The notes: a model not told the origin generated them from the letters alone. A stretch of 64,000 bases of DNA from Mesomycoplasma dispar (GCF_000941075.1 NZ_CP007229.1:310001-374000), one strand, 5' to 3'; positions 24,876-35,138 are shown, numbered from the stretch's first letter. Made by a program: numbers and translations.

Positions 24876-27800
24876 ATGAAACCAAACACACCTAAAAGTA
24901 TAATGACAGTTGGTTTTTCTTTGACGGCAATTGTTACCACGATTGTTGCAGTCCCGATCGCTTTAACGGTTTTTGAATCTTCTTATGCTTCGCAAGTCAA
25001 AGGTAATATTAGCAACCAAAATTTTGCGATAAATCCAAAGTTTGGAATTTCTGAGTCAGAATTTTCTGATCTAGTTTCAAAAGTAAAAATTCGGGAAAAA
25101 TATAAAAAATTTAGCGCTTCATACCTTTTAAATCTTGCAAAAGACCCAAATTATCCGTTTAATTTATTGCAAGCACTTGATTTTGGCGAGCTTGAGGCAA
25201 AAGGTTTTCTAGTCTCAATTGATATTAAAAATGCAAAAGCTCAGCAAAATTCAATTACTGATTTAATCGTTTCGGCTACAAATAAAAACTATCATTTAAC
25301 TTATTCGAAAAAAATTATCGTAAGTGGTTTTGGCGATTTTAGTGGTTCTGATAATTTTGACCTTGATACTAACAAGTCTAAAATTATGCTAAATAGCAAA
25401 AAAATGGTATTTCCAACCCAATTTGCCTATAAATTAGAAGATCTTTTTCAAGAAGAGCAAAAAAGTAATAAAAATAATTTCCAAGCTTTTTTAAGCGCAC
25501 TTGCAAAATTAGATGCCAGTCTTGATCTTGTCAATGCAGTTGGCGAGCCAACTTTTTTAAAGGCAGATGCAAAAGTTTCACCAGTTTTTAAACAAAACGA
25601 ACTTGCTTCACAAGAAAAACAGTTAGCAATTTCGGAGGCAGAAAAAAAACGGGCAACTGAAAATTCAAAAGTTTTTAACTTAAAATTCACTTCAGTCGAT
25701 GACGAAAGTGCTAAATTAGCAATTGAATTTAGTTTTGAAAAAGCGGGAAAAGTTCAAAATTTCAACCTTGAAGTTCAAGGGCTAACAAAAATTAGTAAAA
25801 TTTTTGATGTTGCTGCTAAAAAAATTGCTGAAAAGTTGAATGATTATATATCTTTACGTCCAGAAATCCAAACTACTTTGATTAGCGAAAATAAAACACT
25901 TTCCGAAGTTTTATACGGAAAAAAATCAGAAGCAATTGCAACAACAATTGAAAAAATAATTAGAAAATCCAATCTAGAAAAAGCAGAAGGATCTGGGTTT
26001 GATGCAGACAAAGATAAAGAAAAAATTTATCAATATGATAGTTTTCTTTCGTATTTTAACTTCAAAAAAGATCCAAAAAATACTTTTGAAGTTGATATAA
26101 ACGATGAAAATCTTGACTCAATTAAGGTAAATTTAACAGGATTTGAGTTCCCTAAAAATCTAGACCAAAATGAAAAAGATAAACTAATTAAAGAAGGTAA
26201 AATTAGATTGATTCCATCGATTGTTATTTACAAAAAAATGGGTCTAAAATCGCCTTATCTTCAAGAAATTAACGAAAAACTTTCGACTTATACTAACGAT
26301 TTAAAAACGCATTTAGAACTTCGAGGCAAATCGGGAAGTCTGAAATTTAGCAATTTTTTAGTTAGCGAATCAAACCAGTCAACAATTGAATTTGCAGTTC
26401 CAAAATTATCAAATCACCAGAAATTATTGTTTGTTGCCTTTTCTAATCCTGATGTTCAAACTGAAAATAATGAATTTGTTAAAAGAATTAATTTCGTTTA
26501 TAACGAAAAATCACCAGCACTTCCAACTGTTGAAGTTAAAAAAATTATTAACGAAATTATCAATTTAGCAAAAGATAATAAATTCAGTGAAAATCAGAGC
26601 GAAATTACCAAAAAATTATACACATTAGATTATGGTTATGCCCCAAGCGATGAAGAACATAAAAATTATCGGGAATTGTTAAAACAACAAGCAGAAAAAC
26701 TTGGAAAAGTTGAAATTATTGAAAATAATTCTAAAAAAGACGAAGAAACTGAAAAAACAAAGCCAAAACCTGAAGAAAAACCTAAAAAAAATGGTGAAAC
26801 GGTCGCTGGATCTGACAAGAACGATCCTAAAGACCAAACTTCAAAACTTGAAGAATCTCAGTCAGGAGATTCAAAAAATAAAGGAAATTCTCAATCTGAA
26901 ACTAGTTCTCCTGAATCGCAAGCAGGAAAAAATTCGCAAGTTACTAATCAAAACGGTCAAAATTCTGGTCAGCAAGATTCGGCAGCACAATCTACTTCGC
27001 AATCAGATGCTAGAATTCAAGTAACAAAATTTCAAGAAGAAGCAGTAGAAAGTTCGGGCGAATCTAGCAGTTCAAACACTGAAGCTTCACCAAATACTTC
27101 TCCTGTTGAACCAAAAAAAGATGAAAAAACACCTAAAAAAACAGAAAAAATTGTTAAGAATGCGGAAATAACTAAATTAAAAAATAATTCTTCCAAAATT
27201 GGTCTAAATCTTTACAATTTGTTAAATCCAGAAAATTATAAATCGGCAAGTGATAGTAAAATTGAATTTTCAGTAGATGATTTTGACCAAAACTCGCTTG
27301 AAATAAAGGCAATTTTAAAGTCTAACAGCAAAACATTGGCTGTTGCAAAATTAATAATCGATAATCTTGATAGTAGTTTTGCATACGATGTTTCACAAAA
27401 ATTTCAATCAAGTATTTTCATTGATGGTAGAAGAAGTCCGATAATTAATGTAGATACTAGAAAAATCGAATCATTACGGGACTTTAACCGTGAAGATTTA
27501 AAATATAAACCGACTAAAATCGAAGTTCCATCGCTTGATTTGCTTGATCCTGATGAGCAAAAATATGTAAAAGAACATAAAAATGAATATCCTGAATTTT
27601 TCGTTGAACGAATCAAAGAAGAAATAAAACAAATTCAAAATGGAATTTTAACTAACAATTCATTTGAATTAGAGTTAAAAAACCCTGATGAAGATGCGAC
27701 AAAAATTAAAAATGGATTGCTTTTGATGTCTTTGAAAATGAACAAAATTGATGATTACAAACGTCATTATTTTTTTAGTTCAAAAAGTGAAAATCCAAGA

Positions 27801-28466
27801 GGATTTTTTATTCAGCGAGTCAGAATGAAAACTGATGAAATCAGTTTTAAAAAGTTAAATAAAAATATAAAAACTGCAGAAAAACCAGTTTATGCACTTG
27901 CTTTTGACGCATTTAGCTCGGTTATAATCCCAAAAGATCAGGCTAATTTTGTGTTATCTTATATCGATCCAGAAAATGTAATTTCTGATAAAAAAACACT
28001 AAAATCAATTGATAAAGATGGAAATTTAAATGATATTAGCCAATTAAAATTAGAAGTTGGATCTGAAAGTAAATTTAATCAAGAACAAAAAATCCCTGAT
28101 AAATTTTTTGCTAATTTTGATGCTGAAGCAACATTAGTTTTAAGGCTAATTTTTGAAAATAATACTTTAAAATTAAGAGTTTATAATCAAAACGCAAAAA
28201 ATCCTTTTACTGATTATTTAGAATCTACTTTGGATTTAGAAAGTTTTTTAGATGCATATAAAAACGAAAGCAAGGAAGATTTATTCAATCTAGATTTTGC
28301 AAAAATTGGACCACATCTTTCAGGTGCGCAAATGTTTTTAAAAGGGTTTATGGTTTTTAAAAATTCTGAAGAATCTGAAACAAATCAAACTCTTTCTGCC
28401 CGAACTAAAACAACTGATTCAGCAGACGAGATTGGTACAAATTTTCTTAAACAATATTTAAATTAA
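24876..28466 (+). CDS. P102-family adhesin paralogue, cassette 1
   Basis: 1196 residues from the ATG at 24876 with GGAG at 24863; the in-frame TTG at 24861 overlaps the RBS and is rejected. N-terminal membrane helix (about 10-35, SIMTVGFSLTAIVTTIVAVPIAL). Residues ~620-770 form a long Lys/Glu/Ser/Gln/Asn-rich disordered linker, after which a folded C-terminal part carries 'DDYKRHYFF...GFFIQRVRM', the P102 block also seen in the other two paralogues (GLFIQKV). Within the linker, VTKFQEE (F719) fits the S/T-x-F-x-D/E processing motif described for this family. The whole reading frame contains no Trp codon of either kind. It follows the P97-like gene in one operon and is expected to be a surface adhesin cut into fragments that bind host molecules. 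Confidence 0.83.
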   Translation: MKPNTPKSIMTVGFSLTAIVTTIVAVPIALTVFESSYASQVKGNISNQNFAINPKFGISESEFSDLVSKVKIREKYKKFSASYLLNLAKDPNYPFNLLQALDFGELEAKGFLVSIDIKNAKAQQNSITDLIVSATNKNYHLTYSKKIIVSGFGDFSGSDNFDLDTNKSKIMLNSKKMVFPTQFAYKLEDLFQEEQKSNKNNFQAFLSALAKLDASLDLVNAVGEPTFLKADAKVSPVFKQNELASQEKQLAISEAEKKRATENSKVFNLKFTSVDDESAKLAIEFSFEKAGKVQNFNLEVQGLTKISKIFDVAAKKIAEKLNDYISLRPEIQTTLISENKTLSEVLYGKKSEAIATTIEKIIRKSNLEKAEGSGFDADKDKEKIYQYDSFLSYFNFKKDPKNTFEVDINDENLDSIKVNLTGFEFPKNLDQNEKDKLIKEGKIRLIPSIVIYKKMGLKSPYLQEINEKLSTYTNDLKTHLELRGKSGSLKFSNFLVSESNQSTIEFAVPKLSNHQKLLFVAFSNPDVQTENNEFVKRINFVYNEKSPALPTVEVKKIINEIINLAKDNKFSENQSEITKKLYTLDYGYAPSDEEHKNYRELLKQQAEKLGKVEIIENNSKKDEETEKTKPKPEEKPKKNGETVAGSDKNDPKDQTSKLEESQSGDSKNKGNSQSETSSPESQAGKNSQVTNQNGQNSGQQDSAAQSTSQSDARIQVTKFQEEAVESSGESSSSNTEASPNTSPVEPKKDEKTPKKTEKIVKNAEITKLKNNSSKIGLNLYNLLNPENYKSASDSKIEFSVDDFDQNSLEIKAILKSNSKTLAVAKLIIDNLDSSFAYDVSQKFQSSIFIDGRRSPIINVDTRKIESLRDFNREDLKYKPTKIEVPSLDLLDPDEQKYVKEHKNEYPEFFVERIKEEIKQIQNGILTNNSFELELKNPDEDATKIKNGLLLMSLKMNKIDDYKRHYFFSSKSENPRGFFIQRVRMKTDEISFKKLNKNIKTAEKPVYALAFDAFSSVIIPKDQANFVLSYIDPENVISDKKTLKSIDKDGNLNDISQLKLEVGSESKFNQEQKIPDKFFANFDAEATLVLRLIFENNTLKLRVYNQNAKNPFTDYLESTLDLESFLDAYKNESKEDLFNLDFAKIGPHLSGAQMFLKGFMVFKNSEESETNQTLSARTKTTDSADEIGTNFLKQYLN

Positions 28467-28470
28467 TTCA

Positions 28471-28498
28471 AAAAAACACGTAAATTTAAAGTGTTTTC
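28471..28498 (+). terminator. Possible terminator after cassette 1
   Basis: AAAACAC (28473-28479) / GTGTTTT (28491-28497) with an 11-nt AT-rich loop, 5 nt after the P102-like stop. Only a short T-run ends the right arm. Confidence 0.5.
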
Positions 28499-28550
28499 GA
28501 TGATTTCACATTTTATTTACAAAAAAATCGTTTGGTTTTATTTTTATGTT

Positions 28551-28610
28551 GTGGTATAATTGAAAAATCACGCAAAAAAACATATTAATAATAATATAAA
28601 AAAGGAAGGA
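28551..28610 (+). promoter_or_regulatory. rpsP promoter and RBS
   Basis: GTGGTATAAT with the -10 hexamer TATAAT at 28555-28560 and TTGGTTTT about 17-20 nt upstream as a weak -35. Shine-Dalgarno AAGGAAGGAG at 28602-28611 precedes the ATG at 28617. Confidence 0.65.
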
Positions 28611-28616
28611 GCAAAA

Positions 28617-28880
28617 ATGGTAAAAATTCGACTCCAAAGAATGGGTTCAAAATTTAACCCTTTTTATAGAATTGTCGTTGCTGATGCACGCGCACCGCGT
28701 GATGGAAGATTTATAGAGTCGCTCGGATACTATAATCCAAAACAAAAAATAACTAATGTCAATTTAGAAAAAACATATCGTTGATTGCACGTTGGTGCCC
28801 AGGCAACAGATACAGTTCGAAATATTTTTACTAAAAAAGGCGTATTTAAAGCCTTTTTAGATCAAAAAGTAAGTTCTTAA
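28617..28880 (+). CDS. rpsP: 30S ribosomal protein S16
   Basis: 87 residues from the ATG at 28617 behind a strong AAGGAAGGAG Shine-Dalgarno. '[41 protein letters not shown]' is the unmistakable S16 N-terminus; TGA at 28782 encodes Trp in '[18 protein letters not shown]', the conserved second half. Length is normal for S16. It heads the rpsP-trmD-rplS cluster common in Firmicutes and mollicutes; rimM, which often sits between rpsP and trmD in other bacteria, is absent at this location. Confidence 0.97.
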
Positions 28881-28898
28881 TTTTTCTAAATCTAACAA

Positions 28899-29582
28899 AT
28901 GAAAATTAATATTTTAACAATATTTCCTCGTTATTTTGATGTTTTTGTTTCTGAATCAATTATTGGAAAAGCAATAAAAGAAAATAAAATAACGATAAAT
29001 GTTGTTAATTTTCGTGATTTTAGCGAAAATAAGCACCAAAAAGTTGATGATTACGTCTATGGTGGCGGACCTGGTTTGCTTTTACAAGTTCAACCTGTTG
29101 TTGCTGCCCTGGAAAAAGTTGGTGGTATAAAAATCGCATTAAGCCCTCAAGGTAAAAAGTTTGATCAAAATATTGCTAGAAAATTAGCAAGCGAACCTGA
29201 AATTACACTTTTATGTGGTCATTATGAAGGTTTTGATCAAAGAATTATTGATAATTTTATTGATTTTGAATTATCAATAGGTGATTTTATTTTAACGGGC
29301 GGTGAAATTGCGGCAATGGCAATAATGGATGCGATAATCCGTTTAAAACCCAATGTAATAAATTTAGATTCTTTAAAAAATGAAACTTTCAATGATTTTT
29401 TGCTAGATTATCCACAATATTCCCGTCCAGCGAATTTTCGCGGACTTTTGGTTCCAGAAGTTTTAATTTCAGGAAATCATAAAGAAATTGAATTGTGACG
29501 GCAAAAACAGAGAGAAGTAATTACTCAAAAAAAGCGACCTGATTTGTGGGAAAAATTTTTAAAATTAAAAGCAAGTAAATAA
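28899..29582 (+). CDS. trmD: tRNA (guanine37-N1)-methyltransferase
   Basis: 227 residues. SPOUT-class methyltransferase making m1G37 from S-adenosylmethionine, preventing +1 frameshifting. Visible motifs: 'ILTIFPRYFDVF' at the start, 'DDYVYGGGPGLLLQVQPVV', the trefoil-knot segments 'LLCGHYEGFDQRII' and 'LSIGDFILTGGEIAAMAIMDAIIRL', and the C-terminal 'DYPQYSRPANFRGLLVPEVLISGNH'. The C-terminus extends through a TGA Trp codon (29496) to TAA at 29580. The start ATG is 18 nt after rpsP. Confidence 0.97.
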
Positions 29583-29594
29583 AAAAATTTCCGT

Positions 29595-29600
29595 TATAAT
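29595..29600 (+). promoter_or_regulatory. Internal promoter for rplS
   Basis: TATAAT at 29595-29600, 48 nt before the rplS ATG in a 66-nt gap; RBS AAAAGGAG at 29636-29643. Confidence 0.5.
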
Positions 29601-29648
29601 TTGTAAAAAAAGTTAATAATGGAAATTTAAAAAATAAAAGGAGTTAAA

Positions 29649-30014
29649 ATGCAATCAAGATTGATAGAAATTGTCGAATCAAGTCAACTTCGTCAGTTTC
29701 CGCAATTTCAACCTGGTGATAATGTTCGTGTTCACTTTAAAATTCAAGAAGGGAACAAAACTCGGATTCAAATTTTCGAGGGTCTTGTAATAAAATTCAA
29801 AAAAAATGGATTATCATCAAGTTTTGTAGTTCGAAAAATTTCTCACGGAGTTGGAGTTGAAAGAACTTTTTTACTTCATTCACCACTTGTTGACAAAATT
29901 GAAGTTGTTCGTTCTAATAAAGTTCGTCGCGCTAAATTATATTATATGAAACAGCGTTCTGGAAAATCAGCACGTCTAAAAGAAATTAAGCGAAAAGAAT
30001 TAAAAGCACAATAA
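29649..30014 (+). CDS. rplS: 50S ribosomal protein L19
   Basis: 121 residues, normal length. Conserved L19 features: '[35 protein letters not shown]', '[57 protein letters not shown]'. AAGGAG Shine-Dalgarno before the ATG. It stabilises the 30S-50S interface. Follows trmD with its own putative promoter. Confidence 0.97.
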   Translation: MQSRLIEIVESSQLRQFPQFQPGDNVRVHFKIQEGNKTRIQIFEGLVIKFKKNGLSSSFVVRKISHGVGVERTFLLHSPLVDKIEVVRSNKVRRAKLYYMKQRSGKSARLKEIKRKELKAQ

Positions 30015-30031
30015 AAATTAATAGATAAATC

Positions 30032-31939
30032 GTGGAAAAGTTAATAATTGTCGAATCACCAAATAAAATCAACACAATTTCGTCCTACCTTGATTCAACT
30101 TACAAAGTTACTGCTTGCGTTGGTCATATCACAAATTTAGCAAAAACTGGAAAACACGGATTAGGAATTGATGTTAGCACTTGAACTCCATCTTATGTAA
30201 TTGATAAAACTAAAAAGAAAACAATTACCGAAATTAAAAAATTAGCAAAAAAAGCTAAAACAGTAATAATCGCAACCGATGCTGATCGCGAAGGTGAAGC
30301 AATTGGTTCATCGCTTGTTGAGTATTTAGAAATTGCTGATAAATATCAGCGAATTAAATATAACGAAATTACCAAAACGGCAATTCTGCACGCTCTTGAA
30401 AACCCAGGTGAACTTAATCAAAACCTTATAAATTCACAGCAAACAAGACGAATGTTAGACCGAATAATCGGTTTTCGTCTTACGGCATTGTTAAAATCTA
30501 AGATTAAAAATCCGCCAAAAAATCCAGCGGCAGGTCGTGTTCAGTCTTTTGGTTTAAAGTTGATTGTTGATCGTGAAAGAGAAATTCGGGCATTTAAACC
30601 AGAAACTTATTTCAATTTGTTAATTGAACTTAGCGATGAAAACAAAGATACTTTTGAAGTCAATTATTATAATTCTAAAAATGATTCAAAAAAGGCAGAC
30701 TGAATTAATTCAGAGACTGATCTTACTGAAATCATTAACGAAATTAAAGAAAAACCTTATTTAATTTTAGATAAAATCAATCGATCAGAAAAGAAAGATC
30801 CGAAAATAACACCTTTAAAACAAGCGACTGTTTTCAAAAAAATGTCGCAATTTTCGTCTTCTGCAGTTTCACTTTCATTGCAAAAACTATACGAAGGTTT
30901 CGGTGATTATGGTCTAATTTCTTATCCAAGAACTGATTCTACTCGTCTTAGCCAAACTTTTCTCGAAAAAGGGAAAGAATTTATTGTTAAAAATTTTGGC
31001 GAAAATTATTTTGCAAAAACAATTAAAGGTTTTGCTGGCGACCAAGATGCCCACGAAGCGATTAGACCAACAAATTTAGAATTAACTCCGGAATTAGCAA
31101 AAGAAAAATACCCACTAACAGCGATTGATTTCCAAATTTATCAGTTAATTTATCGAACCACAATTGAAGCGATGATGGAAGTACCAGTTCGAAAAATTAC
31201 CCGACTTACATTTCAAAGCCCTTCAAAAAAACATTTATTTACTTACAGTTATTCAGAATTTATTTTCGATGGTTACTACAAAGCGACAGAATTACCAATT
31301 TTGAAATTCAAGCCTGAATTTAAGTCATTAGATCAATTAATTGATACCGAATTTGCTGTTAGCGAAAAATTTGAAAAATCAATAAAATCGTCAAAGCACG
31401 AGACAAAACCGCCTGCACATTTTAATGATGGAACACTAATTGAAAAATTAGATGATGAAAAAGTTGGTCGTCCTTCAACTTTTGCAGTTTCAGTTAAAAA
31501 ACTAAAAGATCATTTATACGTTGATTCTGAGTCAAAATCATTAATTTTAAGTGAATTTGGTGAAATTGTCTATGATAATCTTGCAAAAATTTCCCCTGAT
31601 ATAATCGAGGCTAAATTTACCGCCAACGTTGAAGAAGAACTTGACTTAATTGCGCAAGGAAAACAAGATTATAAACAATATCTTGATTCAATGTGATCAA
31701 AAATTGAAAACATTATTAACGACGCCGAAGCAATTGAAAAAGTGGTAATGGAAATTCAATCTACCGGTGAAAAATGTCCGCAATGTGATTCTGATTTAGT
31801 TTATCGTTATAATCGCAAAACAAGTCAACGATTTATCGGATGTAGTAGTTTTCCAAAGTGTCGTTTTTTAAAACCTGATCCTGATGCAAAAAAAGTTTAC
31901 CGCTTTTATGCAAAAAATGCTAAAAAAAATAGTAAATAA
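30032..31939 (+). CDS. topA: DNA topoisomerase I
   Basis: 635 residues from a GTG start at 30032, giving '[20 protein letters not shown]', the TOPRIM N-terminus of TopA; no ATG start fits. Further TOPRIM acidic residues in '[14 protein letters not shown]', the active-site segment '[14 protein letters not shown]' with catalytic Tyr298, '[12 protein letters not shown]', and a single C-terminal Cys4 zinc ribbon '[10 protein letters not shown]...[12 protein letters not shown]'. Only one zinc finger, so it is shorter than E. coli TopA (865) and in the range expected for mollicutes. TGA Trp at 30181, 30701 and 31694. It relaxes negative supercoils by cutting one strand. Confidence 0.95.
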
Positions 31940-31960
31940 TTACTATTTTTTATTTTTATC
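31930..31960 (+). terminator. Possible terminator overlapping the topA stop
   Basis: TAGTAA (31930-31935) / TTACTA (31940-31945) with a 4-nt loop, followed by TTTTTATTTTTAT. The stop codon sits at the loop. Confidence 0.45.
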
Positions 31961-31978
31961 TAAAAACAGAAAAAAATT

Positions 31979-32623
31979 ATGATTGATACTAATTTAATTG
32001 TTGTAATCGCCTTACTTATAACTTTCCTTGTTGGTTTTTTTTCTTATAGTTTTATTTCTAACAAATTTAAATTGCGAAAACTGAAAGAGGAAAAAGAAGA
32101 ACTAAAACAGTTAACCAATAAAACCTTGGCAATTTTTTTAGCACGTATCATAATAATTATTGAAAAAAACAATGATTTAGTCGATAATTTTGTTGTCGGA
32201 AACAAATTAAAAATGTCCGATGTTAACAATGTTGCCAAAACTCATCTCCAATCTTTACAAAAAGATCCAATTGTTGCCCAAATTCTTAAATCAGGTTATG
32301 AAACTGAAAGAATTTTTTTTGACAATTTAGCATTATTAGCAAATAGTAAATCTAATTTATGAAAAAAACGCAATGCTGTTGAAATTAAGTATTTTTCAGA
32401 TTTTGCCATTTACCTAAAAGATTTTGATAAGACAATTTTGGTTTTTTTTAATGAAGAAAAAAACCAATTTCTTAAATATTATCATTCTTTAATTATTGAT
32501 TTAAAAAAAGGCAATCTTAAAAATGAAGAAATTATCAAACTATGTGATAATTATTTAGAAACTCACCGAGTTCCGTTAAATATAAAAAAATTACCATTTT
32601 GAAAAAAATGAAAAAAAAGATAA
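31979..32623 (+). CDS. Hypothetical protein with N-terminal membrane anchor
   Basis: 214 residues; not recognised. One membrane helix at ~5-25 (LIVVIALLITFLVGFFSYSFI), then a charged, helical cytoplasmic domain (KLRKLKEEKEELKQLTNKT, probably coiled coil). TGA Trp codons at 32360, 32600 and 32609 carry the frame past shorter apparent ends to TAA at 32621. The single-helix plus coiled-coil layout resembles small envelope proteins, but no function can be assigned. Its 3' end overlaps the pgsA start at 32608 by 16 nt, which implies coupling with phospholipid synthesis. Confidence 0.7.
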
Positions 32624-33216
32624 AAATCAAATTTTATTTCGTTAATTCTTTAACATTTTTCCGAATAGTTGCAGCATTAATAATTGCTTCTTTTCTTTAT
32701 TTTTTTAGCAAAATAAACAATTTCTACCTTTTCTATACTTCGTTTGTTGTTTTTATACTTGCTAGCCTTTCTGATTTATTTGATGGTTTTCTTGCAAGAA
32801 AATGGAAAATTGTCTCTGAATTTGGTAAAGTTTTTGATCCGATTACCGATAAAATTTTAACAACAACAACCTTTTTCTTTTTAGCGTATTTATCTTTAGT
32901 GCCATGAGGTTTTGTGCTAATTTTTATTCTAAGAGATGTTATTGTCGATGGAATAAGAATCTTTTTAGCCAAAAAAAATATCAATGTTGCTGCCAATTTT
33001 TGGGGAAAATCAAAAACTGTTTTACAAATTATCGCAATTTCGATAATTTTTATAGGTTATTCAATTAGTGTCGAATTTTACGACAAAAACTTCTATAACA
33101 AACACTTCTATTTATTTAATTTAGGGGTAATTATTTCTGCTTTCATCGCAATAGTTTCAGGACTTTTTTATATAAGTCCAATTACAAAACTAGCAAAAGA
33201 TAAAATTGCAAGTTAG
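32608..33216 (+). CDS. pgsA: CDP-diacylglycerol-glycerol-3-phosphate phosphatidyltransferase
   Basis: 202 residues from the ATG at 32608 (a TTG at 32599 is rejected). The CDP-alcohol phosphotransferase signature D-x2-D-G-x2-A-R-x8-G-x3-D-x3-D is complete: 'SDLFDGFLARKWKIVSEFGKVFDPITDKIL'. Surrounding membrane helices: 'NSLTFFRIVAALIIASFLYFF', 'LFYTSFVVFILASL', and C-terminal 'GVIISAFIAIVSGLFYIS'. It makes phosphatidylglycerophosphate, the precursor of phosphatidylglycerol and cardiolipin. PgsA is preferred over other CDP-alcohol enzymes because mollicutes usually keep this one. It ends with a 4-nt convergent overlap with pyrG. Confidence 0.88.
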
Positions 33217-34817
33217 TCAACTTTTTCAATAATTGCCTTTAAAAAACTATTAAAAAGCGGATGTGGATCGAGTGGTCGTGCCACAAATTCAGGATGATAT
33301 TGCACACCAATGTAGAAAATATGTGATTTTGACTCACAAACTTCGATTAAATCAGTTATCGAATCTCTTCCACTAAAACTAAAATCAGAATTTTCTAACT
33401 TATCTAAATATTTTTTAACAACTTCAAAACGGTGACGATGACGCTCGAATGCAAAACTTTTACCATAAATCTTTGCAATTTTTGAGTTTTCAGCAAAAAT
33501 CACTTTATACTCGCCAAGTCGCAGAGTTCCACCGATTTGTAATTTTGAACCATCGGTTTTATTATAATCAAGAACACTAATCTGATCTGGTTTTTCGGCT
33601 AGAAATTCAGCAGAATGTGCATTTTTAATTCCATTTAACCTTGCAATTGCAACTGTCATTGCTTGCATCCCAAGACAAATTCCGATTGTGGGAATATTAT
33701 TTTGATAACTAAAAATTGCCGCTTCTACTTTGTTTTCAAATCCGCGAAAACCAAATCCGGGAAGAATTATTATTCCTTGAAAATTTTTAAGTATTTCGAC
33801 TGAAAAATCCTGTTTTGCAGTATCAAAAAATTCTAATTCAAGATTGATTTTTTGATAAGCTGCCGAAATTTTGAAAGCTTCTAAAATTGACTTATAGGCA
33901 TCAAGGAACTGGGTATATTTTCCAAGTGCGGCAATTTTTAGTGTTTTATCCCACTTTTTTAACAATAATTTAGTAAATTCTCGCCATTTTTCCAACTTTG
34001 GCTGGCGAAATTCTAATTGAAAATGAGAAAATATCGAATTTAATAAATTGGTTTTTTCAAGTAAAAGTGGAAGCTGGTAAATATTGTTAAGATTAGGGAT
34101 GATGATAATATTTTCTAATGGCAAAAAGGCACTTTTTGCTACTTTTTTAGCAACATGCTCTTCCATTTTTTCGTTTTCAAGACGGAGAAAAATCGCATTT
34201 GCACGAATTCCACGCGAATTTAATTTTGCAATTGAAAACTGTGCCGGTTTGGTTTTGAACTCGCCAGATGCAAACAAATAGGGAATGTAAGTTGTGTGGA
34301 TAAAAAAAACATTTTTAAAATTTGACTCAGCAGCCATTTGTGATGCGGCAAAATAAAATGGATTTGATTCCATGTCGCCAACTGTACCACCAATTTCTAC
34401 TAAAACAAAATCACTTTGATATTTATTTGCTACATTTTTAATCCGCAAAATAATTTCATCAATAACATGCGGAATTATTTGAACAGTTTTCCCCTGATAA
34501 AACCCTTTTCTCTCTTTTTCAATTATTGAAAGTAAAATTTTACCACTTGTATGATTAGAATCTTTTGAAAAATTTTGGGCAACAAATCTTTCGTAATGCC
34601 CTAAATCCAAATCAGTTTCACCACCATCAGCGGTAACAAAAACTTCACCGTGCTCATAAGGTGATAAAACTCCCGGATCAACATTCAAGTATGGATCTAA
34701 TTTTAAAATATAAACAGAATAACCACAACTTTTTAATAAATTTGCAACAGAAGCAACTGATACACCTTTACCAATTCCGGATAAAACTCCACCAGTAACA
34801 AAAATAAATTTAGTCAT
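33213..34817 (-). CDS. pyrG: CTP synthase
   Basis: 534 residues, normal length. The amidoligase domain starts 'MTKFIFVTGGVLSGIGKGVSVASVANLLKS' (P-loop-like), with 'DPYLNVDPGVLSPYEHGEVFVTADGGETDLDLGHYERF' and 'VEIGGTVGDMES'. The C-terminal class I glutamine amidotransferase has 'GIIILPGFGFRG', nucleophile Cys in 'GICLGMQ', and 'FYIGVQYHPEF'. It converts UTP and glutamine to CTP. Transcribed alone on the minus strand, convergent with pgsA, from an extended -10 promoter at 34839-34849. Confidence 0.97.
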   Translation of the reverse strand: MTKFIFVTGGVLSGIGKGVSVASVANLLKSCGYSVYILKLDPYLNVDPGVLSPYEHGEVFVTADGGETDLDLGHYERFVAQNFSKDSNHTSGKILLSIIEKERKGFYQGKTVQIIPHVIDEIILRIKNVANKYQSDFVLVEIGGTVGDMESNPFYFAASQMAAESNFKNVFFIHTTYIPYLFASGEFKTKPAQFSIAKLNSRGIRANAIFLRLENEKMEEHVAKKVAKSAFLPLENIIIIPNLNNIYQLPLLLEKTNLLNSIFSHFQLEFRQPKLEKWREFTKLLLKKWDKTLKIAALGKYTQFLDAYKSILEAFKISAAYQKINLELEFFDTAKQDFSVEILKNFQGIIILPGFGFRGFENKVEAAIFSYQNNIPTIGICLGMQAMTVAIARLNGIKNAHSAEFLAEKPDQISVLDYNKTDGSKLQIGGTLRLGEYKVIFAENSKIAKIYGKSFAFERHRHRFEVVKKYLDKLENSDFSFSGRDSITDLIEVCESKSHIFYIGVQYHPEFVARPLDPHPLFNSFLKAIIEKVD

Positions 34818-34838
34818 AATTATTCCTTAAAATTCAAA

Positions 34839-34849
34839 ATTATACCATA
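34839..34849 (-). promoter_or_regulatory. pyrG promoter
   Basis: Minus-strand TATGGTATAAT: -10 hexamer at 34839-34844 with TATGG upstream (34845-34849), 22 nt from the start codon. AAGGA Shine-Dalgarno follows. Confidence 0.65.
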
Positions 34850-35110
34850 ATTTAAAGTGTTTTTTTACGGAAACAGCATCTAATTTTACCGTTTGTAAAA
34901 TAAAGAACCCATTTTTTCTTAACTGCAAAAATAGATTTTGTCCATTAAGAAAAAATGGGTTAAAGTATTTTTTAATCTTAATAATTGAACATAAAAACTA
35001 AAATTTTTAGATAAACTTGCACTTTTTTAGTTACTAATATTATAACAAAAATAGAATAATAATTGAACAATATTTTTTTACCTAATTTATTAATAGCAAA
35101 ATTAATTCAC
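34850..35110. other. Non-coding spacer between pyrG and cassette 2
   Basis: Part of a 351-nt gap (34818-35168) without a gene. Apart from the pyrG promoter, the 17-bp inverted repeat at 34906-34961 and the terminator at 35111-35138, I see only AT-rich sequence and no plausible small ORF or RNA gene. Confidence 0.6.
34906..34961. repeat. 17-bp perfect inverted repeat upstream of pyrG
   Basis: AACCCATTTTTTCTTAA (34906-34922) and its exact reverse complement (34945-34961), spaced by 22 nt. It lies between the pyrG promoter and the end of adhesin cassette 2, so it could be a second transcription stop or a protein-binding operator for pyrG. Confidence 0.75.
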
Positions 35111-35138
35111 AAAAAAACCTATGAAAATAGGTTTTTTT
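35111..35138 (-). terminator. Strong terminator of adhesin cassette 2
   Basis: AAAAAAACCTAT (35111-35122) / ATAGGTTTTTTT (35127-35138), a perfect 12-bp stem closed by a GAAA tetraloop on the plus strand (TTTC on the minus strand), with A- and T-runs on both sides, so it works in either direction. It follows the P102-like stop (35169) by 30 nt. Confidence 0.85.

Noticed and set aside
26701-27024. Lys-rich plus-strand ORF inside the P102-like gene
   Set aside because: Frame-shifted reading of the Lys/Glu/Ser-rich linker.
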